Source of the DNA: Malus domestica
Taxonomy: Eukaryota; Streptophyta; Magnoliopsida; Rosales; Rosaceae
Assembly (NCBI RefSeq): GCF_042453785.1
Contig: NC_091673.1
Location: 8,887,001 to 8,951,000 of the forward strand
Length of the DNA stretch: 64,000 bases
Reading direction: 5' to 3'
The notes under the pieces are model-generated. The model was not told the origin of the DNA. It ran no database searches and worked only from the letters and a program-made list of their open reading frames with translations. A program made the translations under genes and the position numbers. Positions 44,133 to 57,411 of this stretch are shown one piece after another. Numbering within the stretch: the first letter of the stretch is position 1; each line of letters starts with the position of its first letter.

Positions 44133-46871
44133 CGTGCATCTTCTATATAGATTTCATTCATTAACTTTGTTCAATAATTCAAACAATATAGATTCATTCA
44201 AAACAAAAATTAGACAATGTAACGTAAACTTATTTAAAAAATCCGTCAAACTCACTATATATATATAAATATATATTAAATGTATATATATGTTACAAGA
44301 GATTGCTTGCAAATATTTTAAATAGCATGATATGATATCACTCATCCATTTTTCTTCAGGGACAAAACTATATATTAATTATCAAGCTCAATGAATTTGA
44401 ACCTCACGAAACCCTAAAATGTATATATAAACTTGTGACACATAAAAGTGAGGTCTGTTGTTGTAATGACTAATTAGACGGCACTAAGAAAATGCGAAAT
44501 GATGCCCTTTAAAGAAAAAGAGCACAAATAATACTTAAATCATTGACATAAAAGGAGAGTGGGCACTATTTTCTTCTTCCACGTCAAACTGCCCTTCTAC
44601 TTGGTGGTGATCTCTCTTTCCAGCTAATAATTAAACCCTAATTAATATAATGTGTTGCTAATACTGTTTGTTTCGTTGTCAATTATTCATTAATTATACT
44701 ATTAATTATATTAGAGTGCAGGCCTTTAAAAAGCTACTGTGCCACTATTTTATTGCAAAGATGAACACTTCATTAGACGGGTCAATGTCATCGTTTCATA
44801 AGTACTTGTACCAATCCATTCATATTATAAAGTATATCAAATCATTAGCACTATATATTTTGTCTGTAATATATTTCAAATTTACCGTCTATGCATATAA
44901 TAATAGTAAAATTAATATAGTAATATCATATGACAATAAATCTGTGCAAATATTATCCGAATTCATATGTAGGAGGAGTTAGTTTTTCCTTCTTAGTAGC
45001 CCTATTTATTGGTTACTCCAACTCAAATTTCAAAAGATGGTTTATATGCCTAATTTATTTTTCGTGTCATGGTGTGGATGAAGTAGTGTGTATTAGCCAT
45101 TAGGATGCTTGTAATGGGGGCAACCCTGAAAAGATGAGTTCCCATTAAAAGTAAAAGAAGGGAAGAAAAACCAAGCCAACCCCCCAACACCCAAAAATAA
45201 AAAAGTGTTTATTTGAAAGATTAGTAGTAGTTGGAGACGAATTTCAAGTCTATATTCTACGCGATATGTCCTAGGTTCAATTCATGACACTAGTGAATCA
45301 CACAATAATAGTCAGAGAAAGATTGAAATGTCTTTATAAGTCTTTCTGACTCCTAAAAAGATTGACTGACATAATAAAATTATCAACGAATCTCCCTTAT
45401 AAATAAAAAAATTATTAGAGTAATGGAAAACATGATTGGATTATAGAAGGAGGAGGAAGTAGAGAAAGGCATTTTCCACTGAACAATATATTTTAATTAA
45501 AAAAACAATAATTGCAGGCTTTGACGATTCTCTCTTTTCTCCTTGTAACTCTCTTTAACACCCACACGCAACCTCCTTTGACCCTCACCCTAAACAAAAA
45601 CAATACCTAAAGAAACTAATTAATTAATTAAAAAGATAAAGAATTAAATAGAAGAAAAAAAACACAGCCGCAATTTGTCCTACGAAACCCAACTCCAACA
45701 ATTCCTTCCAATATTTTTTTATAATTTATTTTTACAAGTGGGCTGAGAATCGCATTTTGCTTCATTTGCTTGTGATATTCTCTTTACTTTTATATTTTTC
45801 TGATTAACTGGATATAGTTTTTCTTATTACAAAAAGCTCCTTTTTTATTTTATAATTCTGCCCACAAATTGTTTAAATTTTGTGATAAAGAGGCTTCCGT
45901 TCTCCCTACGGAGTCAGACCTCTCTTTCATTTGTCAATCTTTGAGGCTCCGGTACACTCCAGTTTTGATTATTCCAAAACTACCTCTGGAGAGTCCTGTT
46001 TACTACAATTCTGCCACTGTCAAGTTCAACTACAACCTCTAACTAAAGGGTTATAGAGTAAATCTATGGGTAGAAACCACCTAGTCGATTGGAGCTGCGA
46101 CTTTGATTTGGGTTTTTGTCTCGAAGAACTTCTTGTTTGGATTGGTGATCTTTTATCTGATGATATTTTAAGAGTTGTTAGGAACCGTTCAGTTTGTACT
46201 TCTTAAAAATATAGTGCTTTTTGAGATGTTCGCTCCAGATTACCAAAAAAAAAATCTATGGGTAGAAAGAGAAGAGTGTCTTTTCCAGAAAAGAGATTGT
46301 TTAGATGATTTCTATCAAATCTTCATCTGATCGAAAATAGTGAGACAAGAAGATTGAGGAAATCTTGAAATGGGTTTTTGATTGAAGGTGGCATTTTTGT
46401 CAGTTACCCTAAATCCGACGTGGTTGGCCGTCGTTTTGGTGGCAAGTAGGTCCCTGAACTCTCACCCACCCCAACGAGCCACGAGCCACAAGCCACGAGC
46501 CATATCATCATCTCAATTACCATAATACCCTTCCAAAGTTCAACCCTTAACTTTCCTTTTTATCCTAAACTAAAATAAATTCCAAAGGTAGTGGGGCAAC
46601 ATGGGCCCAATAAGCATTATCCATCCCTCCAACCGCAAGGAGCATCTTTTTTCATGTGTTATACGAAATATTCAAGTTAGCTTTACACGCATCCCTAATT
46701 CCCTATGCGTGCACCCTACAATGTACAATCCCATATAACAAATATATCTATCACTCAATTTTTGAAAAGGGGAATAATATGAAAAATCAATTTCCAAAGA
46801 TTCCATGCATAATATGATTTTTTTTTATAAGTCAATTATTCGTGGTTTGATCTATTTTTGCAAGTAACTTA
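44133..46871. other. Intergenic region, no gene supported
   Basis: AT-rich. A short CACGAGC repeat lies at 46478-46503. A 104-codon frame at 44668-44982 is AT-driven and lacks domains. Confidence 0.5.
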
Positions 46872-47460
46872 GAGTCTGTTTGTTACTTTACTTGAATCTA
46901 ACTTTTTAAACTCAAAAATAATTTTCAAGTTTTAGGCCTTAAAAACTTGTTTGGTATGACTATTTTCAAACTGAACTCAAGACTAATTAAAAAATAGTCT
47001 ATTATCTAAAAACACAAAAAGTGAGATTTTTGAGTTTTTAAACTTAAACTCACTCATTTCTTTCTCTCCCTCCTCCCCTCTCACTCCAAATCTATCTCTC
47101 TTTTCTGCTTTCTCTCTCCCCCTCCTCTTTTTTCTTTTACCTTTTTCGTCTCTCCTCCAATCCGCTCTCTTCATTCTCTCAGTTCTTTCTCTCATTCATC
47201 TTCATCTCTATCTCCTCCGATCTTCTCACTTCTTTCTCTTTTCTCCAATCATCTCTTACTTTCTTTCCTCCTCTCTCCTCTTTCTTTCTCGACCCCCTTT
47301 TTAAGGATCTTTTTGTCTAGTTTAAGTTGTAAAATTTAAAATTTTTAAATCGCATACCAAACAAGTTTTTGAGTCTTAAAGAAAATTGTTTTCAAGAAAA
47401 ATTCTTAAAAAATGTTTTGAGAAATTATAAAAAATTTCAAATAGGATACCAAACAAGCCC
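46872..47460. mobile_element. PIF/Harbinger-like MITE, 589 bp
   Basis: Termini GAGTCTGTTTGTTAC and GGGCTTGTTTGGTAT (right, reverse complement) are flanked by TTA at 46869-46871 and 47461-47463. The inner arms also show complementary AAACTTGTTTGGTA-like blocks. The centre is a CT-rich tract (47055-47290). It is non-coding. Confidence 0.75.
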
Positions 47461-47463
47461 TTA

Positions 47464-49856
47464 GTTAGCTGAATATATTATGCCCATATTTATATCACCA
47501 ATCAAATATTTGGAACATTATTTTAATCCATCTATTTTAGTTAAGATATCAAAATTCAAAAGATTACTAGCTTTGATATTAGTAATGCAAAATTAAGAAA
47601 TGCTAAGTGGACTCTCCCAAAAGTAGAAACGTCAATGTCCGTATCAACTTTATAAAACATTGTGCGAAAATCATGAGGTCACATAAAATCTATATAAAGT
47701 CTCACTCTTGAGAGAGTTCCCTTATTAGTGAAATGCTACCGTATCACCTAAAAAAAATGTAACAAAAGAGATTGTTTGAAACACTTCTGAGTGCTCATTA
47801 AAGTATTGGTTAACCTAAAAAAATAAAGAGTAATGTTAAGGAGATTATCTTAAAGTGGAACTGTATATGGATTATCCCACATTTTGGACACAATATGTTA
47901 TAATGTTGGCACGAGAATTATGCCAGAAACATTAGGTGGCCGATAATCCATGGAGCGCCTCACTTTTGAGAGAGTCTCTTTATCACAAATCTCTATGAAA
48001 CAATGGGAAGACGTCCTATTATATTCTTGAGCCGGGTTAAAAAAAAAAAATTCTTGTTGAAAAACCCATTGTCTAACTTGATTAATTGTCCTTTGTTGTT
48101 CAAAATGAATGCCTTGAGTTCTCAGCTTATCCCTAGAAGTGGAACTCACAGGAGGGTTGGTATGCAAAGAGAGGTCTACCTTGTAACAGGAGTGAAGAAT
48201 GACTCGGCCAGGGACCGTTACATTGGATGCTTAAGCATGGGTATTTTGCATCCATTGAGCAAAGACGAGTTGTAATTGTTGTTGTTAAAAATGATTATTA
48301 CAAATTTAAGATTTTTTTGTCAATGAGACACCAGCGTGTGAATTTAGTTAAATAGTGTTTTGACATGAAGTTGGTAATATTTAACGTTAAGCAAGACATA
48401 TTAATTAGGAATCTTGACTCTTGAGGTGTCAAATCACCTAATTTTAAGGTCTCCATTGCCATCATACATACTAAACATTTGAAATGCCTAATTATAATTT
48501 ATAAAAACAAAATATCTTTAATTGTGTAACACGTTAGTAACAAAACTACCTTGAATAAAACTACAAATAAAAGTCCAATATTCTCATTTCTCAACAAGTT
48601 CAGGCACTTTTGGTTCTTTCAAATATATTCCGTGGTCCGTACTTTTTTCACTTGCCCAGCGGCTCCTCTGAGAGCACCCAACACTTTTTGTTTCCCTCGC
48701 AAATAGCACCATGACGGAGGCTACAACCGTAATTTCACCCCCATTGACTTTAAATCCTTTTAGTCAAGTACACCTGTCAGCATGACGTAACGTGACTTCA
48801 TCCTTACGAGGCCGTAAACCCTTCGCTGCAGCTACTACCTTACGCCTTTCGTACTAGCTTTGCTCATCAAACTCCGGTAGAAGGACCATAATACCCTTCG
48901 AGTATTCCCTCCTAGGGGGTTACCTTGATGTTATTCTAAATCAATCATATGCTGATATTTATTTTAAACTTCGCACATGACGGTGTGTATGCTACATTAG
49001 CATATAAGAAGAAAAAAATGTTTGAACTTATTAGATTATGATTTGGAGATGATATATGTTGCTTTTATGCTTCATTTCAACTTTCGGATGTGGGAAATAA
49101 ATGAATGAAAACATAATTCTTGGGTAGCCATAAAGTGAGTTCACCTGTTTCTAGAGGAAGCCAATGGAATAGCTCGGCCATCTTTTGTTCAGCAATAGGG
49201 TGGATGGTGCAATGTCAGGAAGTAGATATTAACCTTCATGCATCTCATTGCAAGTAAGAAGCCAAACATTGTTCGATTCCTAAATGCTATAAAGAAACCT
49301 ACTTAAAATGGCATTGCTAATGTCGCGGTGTCTTAAATCTATCAACCATTGACTTGCATTTAAGATTTCCTACATATCCATATGTGAATGTTTTGGAGTA
49401 CAACAACAATGTCATCTGCATAAAACACTTGTAAATCAATCACAAATTGACAATGTGAAAACAATTTTTTGTTTTTCGTGATTCTAAAATAACCTATTGC
49501 AAGTAAGGAGGGAATAAGTGGTTAACATACACAATGTGATTGTTTTATGAGAAGACCACAATGCATCTCCCCACCGTCCAAAACATATGCAAGTTTCCAA
49601 CTTGGAGGGCAAGGTTTAAAATGGCAATTTAGGTAAAATATAAAGCAAAAGCATAATCCAATTAAAATTTGAGATTCGGGAGGGAGGGAAGAGACCCAAT
49701 AGGGCTTTAACAGCTTCGGTTATTTCCACACACAAAGGTCGAACACCACAAGAAAGATCTCTCTCTCTCTCTCTCTCTCTCTCTTAACGATTTTGGGTTT
49801 CGTTTAATTGTCAAAAACTTTAACCTTTTCGCAGAGCCCTCGACGTTTTGTAAAAA
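47464..49856. other. Intergenic region with retroelement traces and an unidentified GC-richer island
   Basis: A minus-strand 'QVFYADDIVVVLQ' (about 49396-49434) is a reverse-transcriptase YADD motif from a decayed LINE or similar. A more GC-rich stretch at 48590-48930 has the composition of organelle DNA or an old gene, but I could not identify it. No intact gene is seen. Confidence 0.45.
49757..49784 (+). repeat. (CT)n microsatellite
   Basis: About 14 CT units lie upstream of the NAC083 gene. Confidence 0.85.
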
Positions 49857-50004
49857 GGGGTGTGCTATCCACACACCCCTTTTTACTTATCTCATACATC
49901 TTGTTAATTTCTATCATTTGATCTTCTTTAATTCATTCGATCCGACAGCCGAAAATTAAAAGAGTGTGAGAGAAGTAAACAGGGGTGTGTGGATATCACA
50001 CCCC
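49857..50004. mobile_element. 148-bp Mutator-like MITE in the NAC083 upstream region
   Basis: The ends GGGGTGTGCTATCCACACAC and GGGGTGTGATATCCACACAC (right, reverse complement) extend to about 33-bp inverted repeats. The flanks carry a perfect 9-bp duplication TTGTAAAAA (49848-49856 and 50005-50013). Each end is itself hairpin-like (GGGGTGTG / CACACCCC). It sits about 380 bp before the NAC083 start codon. Confidence 0.88.
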
Positions 50005-50381
50005 TTGTAAAAATTGTGTCAAAGGAAAAGGAGATTGAGTCTTGTATACGCCAACAAATGGGTCGTCCTCTTCTCTCTCTATCCACCCTGTCTCTCTCTC
50101 CTCGCATTGTCTCTAACACCCATTACTATAAAAGAAGCCACACTCTCTCCTTGAAACCCCCCCCCCCATCCACCTCTCCACGCTTTTATTTCCATTGGGA
50201 CTCTTCTTTCCTTCTTGTTCTTGTTCCCTCTTGTTCTTGTCTAATCTCCTACTTTGTTTGTATTATCCAATCCCCAACGGACTATAAGACCTTGTCACGA
50301 CTGTGTTTGCTTAGGATTAGATTTCTCAGTTCGGATTGGACTAAAAGACTAGCTTTTCAGTCCATTGGGATTTTCTCGGAC

Positions 50382-51719
50382 ATGGAGAGGATTAGTTTTG
50401 TGAAGAATGGTGTGCTGAGATTGCCTCCCGGTTTTCGATTCCACCCGACTGACGAGGAGCTTGTTCTGCAGTACTTGCGGCGCAAGGCTTACTCCTGCCC
50501 CTTGCCTGCCTCCATCATCCCGGAGGTCGATGTCTGCAAGGCCGACCCTTGGGATTTGCCAGGTTGGTTTTTCACATTTCCGTACAATTCACTTCTTCAA
50601 TTGAAGTGATTGTTTTTTTTTCTTTCTATTTTGATTTGGTTTGACCAAGCTACAATGCCAAATACCTACCAATCAAAACCCAAATCGTATTTTAGACGGA
50701 AATGGTCTCGAATCTCCCAATTTTCCGGTTCTGCACTCGTTCTGTGAGTGCATAAATTGTAAAGTATTCAGTTTGGAGCGCAGATGGCTTGAAATGGAGC
50801 GCGAAATCGCCACTATGAAGAAATTAGATGGAGAATTGAAAGACTCAATTGGTTTGTTTTGTTTTGGTTTAGGTGATTGTGAGCAAGAGAGGTACTTTTT
50901 CAGCACTAGGGAGGCCAAGTACCCCAATGGGAACAGATCGAACAGAGCGACCTGCTCCGGTTACTGGAAGGCGACGGGATTGGACAAGCAGATTGTGACT
51001 TGCAGGGGCGGCCAAGTCGTGGGGATGAAGAAAACTCTGGTGTTTTATAGAGGAAAGCCTCCCCATGGCACCAGGACCGATTGGATTATGCACGAATACC
51101 GCCTTGTTTTGCCCGAAAATCCGGCCTCCATTGCCCCACCGGAAAAGAATTCAACCCAAGTGAGCTTCTTGTTCTACTTAGTCTCGTTTCAATAGGATTA
51201 GTAGTTTAATTTCTCAGAGGCCCCGGCTTAAAAGTAACATATTTTAATCTCCGTCACATTATTTATGACGAGACTAAGGCGGTATCTGATTATCTTCAGA
51301 GTCCCCAACTTAAATTCACAATTGTCACAATTGTGAAGTAACCCATGTGATTATTTCTTCAATTATGCTCTACAAACCACAAAGAACACATTTTTATTTT
51401 TGTTATTTTGCTGTTGCAGAGCCCTGTGGTGCCAATGGACAATTGGGTTCTCTGCCGCATATTTTTGAAGAAAAGGGGAGGCAAAAATGAGGAGGAGCAA
51501 GTTCAACAGCCCTCCTTCAATGTTCGAAAACCGAAGAATTTGAGGCCTGTTTTCTACGATTTCATGACGAAAGACAGGGAAAATTTGAGCCTCGCGCCTT
51601 GTTCTTCCTCCTCAGGGTCGAGTGGAATCACAGATGTGGTTTCTAGTGAGCAAGTAGACAATGATCACGGAGAAAGCAGTAGTTGCAATAGTTTAGGTTT
51701 AATTAGAAGAAAACAGTAG
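50382..51719 (+). CDS. NAC083: NAC transcription factor, NAC083/VNI2-like
   Basis: There are three exons (50382-50562, 50873-51159, 51420-51719), 255 residues (Arabidopsis NAC083 is about 251). The NAC DNA-binding domain has all five subdomains: [59 protein letters not shown]...[28 protein letters not shown] and [13 protein letters not shown]. The exon borders match the conserved NAC intron positions. The Ser/Asp-rich tail ends [14 protein letters not shown], like VNI2, which represses VND7 in xylem vessels and links salt stress to leaf senescence. One oddity is Cys in [12 protein letters not shown], where Gly is usual. The ATG is chosen because [17 protein letters not shown] matches the family N-terminus. 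Confidence 0.94.
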
Positions 51720-52733
51720 CGGTTTTAGTTAATTAATTTATAATCCCCTTAAATTAGTTCGCTTATGTTCCAGTAATTGGGCTCTTCTGGTTGCTTTATC
51801 AGAATAATCATCTGAGAAAAATCCAAGTTTAGGAAGAAAATCGGCGGTAACTTGTAGTCGGTAATTTCGAGAGCAATGGATGGTGTGCCCTTATGTAACC
51901 AAATCCCAAATTTTCTAATATCTGATGTCTTTACATTTTATTTCCATTTGTTTGGACCTTATTTTAGCTCTAACAGCGACATGCTCGCATATTTACCACT
52001 CTCTATTTTCTCTATTTATTCTGGTTGTTAGAACGATTTGGAGTAACCACATTTGAATATGAATTTTCTTTTACAATTTATAATCTAAAAATTCTAGAAC
52101 GCTTCGCAACATGAGATGCTCCGAGACATCGTAAAAAAAATGCTCATAATCTGAACATGTTCTTCTCCATATCATGCAGCAGAATTTCTTTATAGAAAGG
52201 CATGGTATTTTCAAGGGAATAAGTATTGAGAAGTGACCCAAAGAGGAGTAAAAAGCAAAGTGAAAGTGTAAAAAAATGTAACGTGAGATTTTCCAAGGGA
52301 ATAATTGTTGTCTTTGCAAAGATCGTCCCCTTCGCACGAGGTTCCATTTCTCCCTTTGTGGAAAGTTAAAAACTCACACTCAAAAGGAACCCAATTCCGA
52401 AACATTGTTTTCAAATGGATCGAATCTCCAAGAATTCATCCCAAATCGGCTCTCTCTCTCTCTCTCTCCCCCTCACAAATCTTCAAATGCACTCCAATCT
52501 GCATCATGCAAGATTAAATCCCGGAATCTTATTCCCATAAAACAGACATTCTGACCTAGTTTTTCCGCAAATATTTATTGCCATTTTGTACTATTTTTAG
52601 TGTCTTACAAGAAACCGAAGTCCCAAGAGAGAAAAACTTGTATAGAGCAGTCATATACTGTCTCTTTCCGATCACTCTCACAAAACTGCCTCTCTATTTC
52701 AGTGGTTCCACCATACTCTGCTAAAAAAAAAAA
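51720..52733. other. NAC083 3' UTR and intergenic DNA
   Basis: The 3' UTR probably ends near 51950. A CT microsatellite lies at 52450-52467. No further gene is supported. Confidence 0.45.
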
Positions 52734-52821
52734 GTCGTACCCAGTGCACAAGGCTCCCGCTTTACGCAGGGTCTGGGAGAGGTGAATGTCGGCTAGCCTT
52801 ACCCCCATTTATGGAGAGGCT
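52734..52821 (-). mobile_element. Truncated Au-type SINE (3' part only)
   Basis: This is the reverse complement of the 3' half of the SINE at 39056-39218: GTCGTACCCAGTGCACAAGG, CGCTTTACGCAGGGTCTGGG, CGGCTAGCCTTACCCCCATT. A run of A (T on the SINE strand) precedes it, as expected for the T tail. The tRNA-like head is missing. Confidence 0.82.
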
Positions 52822-55800
52822 AATCTCGCATATTACGAGAGATGTCATAGTAAAACAACCCTACCAAAATTTCTATAATCAAACAGTCTTATTGAAGTTT
52901 CTCACATACGAAAGTGAGTTTGGTGATGTAGGGAAACAGGGTTAACTAAATATTGAATCTAAAGGACCAGTTGGTGAAAGTAGAGAAGGGGAATATAAAT
53001 ACAGTGGAATATTTGCTTGGCAGGGACCAGCTGCAAATTGAAAAGAAAAAATAGGATTTGGCCAGTAGGGAGGGTCTGGGAGGGTCCCAAGTTTTGAAAA
53101 CTGATCCATCAACCCATCACCTTAAATTTTCTAAAAGCATATGATTTCTTGCACCTTTATTCCTGCGAGTTTACGTAAACGATACCTCTTTTTCTTAATC
53201 CAGACAGTGTTATAACTCTGATATGAGTTTTTACTAGACAACAAATTAACCCAGATTAGAGGAAAGCTTTGTCCCACCAATGCAATCCTCCAACCACTCT
53301 GCAACATTGACCTGCATTAGTTTTGATAGTTTTATCATTGATTAGCTCCTAATTATTTATCTTTTAATTACAAAATTATATTGACTGCATGTTCTGCACA
53401 CGTGTCGTGCATGCAAGGGCTACGAGCCTGATGTAATTGACTCCATCATCAATAAAATATCATACATGTTACTCTTACCATCTATTTGTATCATCTCTTT
53501 AATAGAAATGAGACCCACAAGCGTTAGGGGCCTACCTCTATTAGACATATGGTATAAATGATTGTACAAATAGGTGATAAGTATAGCAATACTCGTAAAA
53601 TATTACTGACCATAAAATATTATAAATGAAAGTGCACATAACTATTCATAGTTAATGATAATTACATATAATTCTACGATCATTAATTATTTTCTTCGAC
53701 ATTATCTTATTTATCGTCACGTTTAATATTCTTTGTTATTGTGATGTTGTACTAAGAAAAAAAAAATGGAGTGTAGATGCAACATCTGACCTAAGTTACT
53801 AAAAACCGCTAACTTAGTAATCATCTAGAAGTATAAACCCCTCACGCATCTAATTTTTTATTCGGAAGTGCAAAGAGGGAGCTAAAATGAGCTTTAACTC
53901 TATGAATCTATCTTCTTTCATTGAAGCTGAAAGGTCAATTTATAAACATGATTAATTGTAAGATTAAGAGACAAAAAATGTAAAAAAATGAAGGAACGAA
54001 ACCTACAAGGTAGGTTGTTGTCCTATACAAACATTGAGGCATGGATGATGATGATACAAATTACAATAGGTTGGATAGGTTTGAAGAGGATGGGCCACGA
54101 ACCCATGAGAGAGTGCCAAGTGGACACCAGGTGGACTAAGGACGGCATAAATAATGAGATTAAACCTTTGATTAACACTCTGATTAAAGCATAATTAAGA
54201 GAGTAATTTGCCAATTTTAGGAAAATAAAGAAATAAATATATGCCGACCAAAGTTTATCGTGACACTGGTTTTGAATCACCTATTTTGCTTTTGGAGTTC
54301 TTCACGTTACTTTTTTCTATATATTTCTTTCGTTTTCATCACACAAAAAAATAAAATAAATTAAAATAAAATAAAATTGTTGTGTGTATGTAAGAGAAAG
54401 AGAGAGAGGGGGAAAGGATTGGATTGTGAAATGCTGACTTGGGTTCTCAAATTGTCAATCACGGGGGCAGGCCGTCATGGTAGACTACACACTACAGCCA
54501 CAAACTGATCAGCTCGTCATGGAACGTGTTCATCAGCACTATAATATTTTGTGAATAATACGCCTCGTCGTAAATAATACGTTTAGTTGAAAACAATTTA
54601 TATAAGTAGTATTGCATCATGCAATGACACAAAATACTACAGTAACGATATACCGTGTTATAAAAGTTGATCTCACGTTTGAAAGACATACATGAATTGA
54701 GGGGATGAAGAAAGGCAATTCTAACATTTTGAAAAACATTACCAAGCAGGCGGGGAATGTATTTAACGTTTGTGTATGTTGACCGGTTCCAGAACCAACC
54801 ACTTTTATATTACTTTTCATGTTTATGGAGAAAATTAAAGTTTTATTTAGGGGGGTTGCTTAGGATCTATGCAACAAAGACATCTCCAATTTTTATACCA
54901 CTTCTAATGACATGGTCAAATCAAACACTAATCAAATATTAATCTCCCACATTAAATTAATGCCGTTTGTGAAATTTAAATGGAGGTTCTCAAGAACTCC
55001 ATGCCAAGTGAGCAAGATGATTATGTACAGTTAAATCTTATTATCGTAAACCTCAACTTAACTTGCATAATTAGGATGGCGGGAAGGGTAAAGCTCATGG
55101 TATTCTTGTCACATGCGACGAGATAAACTATACCTGTATCATATATTATAGAGGCATAAGTGAAAAACCGAGTAAACTAAGAAAATCATGTGTAATTAAA
55201 CCTTCACAATGTATAGTATCCTAACATTCATGTGAGTCGAAGTTCGTTAATTTTTTCGATAAATTTTGGTTCGGTTTCAGTATTTAGTTCCGAAAATTCC
55301 AACCCTGAGCTAAAAAGGAATCCAATGCTTGAGAATCTCATGAGGGTGGGTTGGATTTTTTTTTTTTTTTTGCTATATTTAATGCATTTAAGAAGTGGGT
55401 AGGTGCCCTATGGCATAAGGAAACACCTCCCCACACGGCAGCTATTTCCCACAGCTCACCCCTCCAACAGGTTTAGAAAGCTAATACCAACTGTTGCACA
55501 AGATGTAAAATTATGTTGCCTAATTCAATTAAATGGGGGTCGATCATACATTTTAGGCCTTCTGAAAAATGCATGCGGAAAAAAACACCCCTACTAAAGT
55601 TTTTCTCCCCAAAAGATTTTCCAACGGGAAGTAATTTCTCCACACCCCTCCCCTGCGCTCATATTAGAAGAAGAAATAAACATGGATGTGCAAAAAAACC
55701 AGGACGGGCAAAAATTATTTCTCTTTCCTAAAGCATTGAAGGATTTAAGGCTAGTTTGATATTGTTGTGCTTTGAAAAAAAACTGCTTCTGCTGTGCTGT

Positions 55801-56052
55801 GAGAATAAGAGGCTGTGAAATAAAGTTGTAGAGTGTTTGGTAAACTTTTTTGTAAAAATGCTTTTGAAAAAAAAGCAATATTATAGTGTTTGGTAAACTT
55901 TTATGTAAAACAGATGTGAAAAAAAACCATTTTTTCTAAGCTGGGTTTTGCAGCTTCTTGTTTTTGGCTTTTTTTACCCAAAACTATGAAAAAAAAGCTA
56001 AAACTGAATGTTTACCAAACACAAAAGCTTTTTTTCATACCAGCTTTTTTTT
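52822..56052. other. Gene-poor AT-rich region
   Basis: No gene is supported. A possible hAT-like MITE (GTGTTTGGTAAAC motifs) lies at 55741-56050. Small frames at 53988-54280 and 55403-55878 show no domain. Confidence 0.45.
55741..56050. mobile_element. Possible hAT-like MITE fragment
   Basis: GAGTGTTTGGTAAACTTTT (55831) recurs at 55878 in direct orientation, and a TGTTTACCAAACACAAAAGC block at 56010 is inverted. AAGCTG/CAGCTT motifs lie at both ends. There is no clear target duplication. Confidence 0.4.
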
Positions 56053-56210
56053 AAGGGAACTTTAACGAAAAGTACATGGTATTGTTCACTTTAACAAAAA
56101 AACCACATTTTTACACTAAAAAGTCAATCCTGGTACTATTCACTTTACCCTTTATTTTATCCTTATCATTAAAACTCAAAGTTTTCAATTCATTTTCATT
56201 AGTTTTCTTT
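56053..56210 (+). mobile_element. Short MITE, copy B
   Basis: Same family as 42009-42162 but in opposite orientation: it starts AAGGGAACTTTAACGAAAAG and ends CATTAGTTTTC. Confidence 0.7.
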
Positions 56211-57411
56211 TTTTTTTAATCACCTCAATCCCAAACTGCACCTTAGAGGTGATGAGCTCATTGACAAGCAATAAGGAACGGCAACAACCTCCATGATGGC
56301 TTACTAATTTCCTACCTTTGCTTTTTCCCTGTGCTAAAAGGTGATTAATTTTCCATCTTTTTTGCAGTACAAAGTGAGAGATTTCAACATCCACAGATGC
56401 AATAACTTGTCAAAAGTATTAAATTTCCCTGATGCATAAATCTTATATAAATATAAGACAAGGACGTAGATATGAGGTTGAACACTAACAAGATTTTCCG
56501 TGGAGGAGCATAAAATCTTTGCATAAATCATATACGGTTGCGTGTAACACCATGGCCTCAAGCATCTCTCTTCATACTCTACGAGTTAATAGCGACATAT
56601 GCAGGCAATGAAAAATTGACTAATTTATTAAAGTTTTCCGGCGTCAAAGTCGGTATCAGATCCTCTAGAAGGGGTTGGGAAGGAGAAGGAAGTTTTCAAC
56701 TCATCTTTCGGCGGTTTTGGTGTTCACATTTGATAAGAAGATAGATCAGTAATCTTATAAACTACACATGGACCACACAAGATTCTAACAAAAGTCAGTA
56801 TTATCCTATGTTTGGGAGTGCAAAGATTCCCTATTAAAAAGATAATCTAATTCCAACAGCCCTTCAAACCAAGATGAGACTTTTCATGAGCAAAGATAAC
56901 TTGCTGATGGAATTTCATTAAACGATCCCTTTTGACTATAAAACTCCTAATTCTTCAAACAATATTTAGACGTAAATATTACAATAGGCCTAGAGATATT
57001 TCCACCATAAAGAATAGTCATCTGATGAGTTTTAAAAGTAACATAACTTGAGATGTCCTGAAATCCAACAGCCAATCTCTTACGGCCTGCTCGGTTTTGG
57101 CATTGACTACTGAATGATGTGCTCACAAACACAATCCTACAGGGCAATACAGGTACTACCATAAAACCAATAAGCCTCATATTCAAGATACACATCGACA
57201 GCAAGCAATTCTTAATAGTCTTATTGGCCATCAGAGTAATCCACGTTACACAAGATATAATCGTTTTTGGTCCAGGACTTAAACGCTCAACTCAAGAAAT
57301 AGAAAGATCAAAATGGAAGTTCAGGATAGCATTCGGTTGAAGTTTATAACAAACAGTTGACATTTATAGCCTTGCTATCCTGAACTTATGCATCCAAGTC
57401 ATTCTTACTCA
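56211..57411. other. Intergenic region and 3' UTR of the microprotein gene
   Basis: The part nearest 57411 is the likely 3' UTR of the minus-strand gene at 57412-58569. No other gene is supported. Confidence 0.4.

Noticed and set aside
48003-48275. 90-codon frame with a basic N-terminus
   Set aside because: The start lies beside an A-run, no domain is recognised, and nearby sequence resembles decayed repeats.
50641-50872. Open frame through NAC083 intron 1 as coding extension
   Set aside because: The conserved NAC intron position, GT-AG borders and family alignment place 50563-50872 in an intron.
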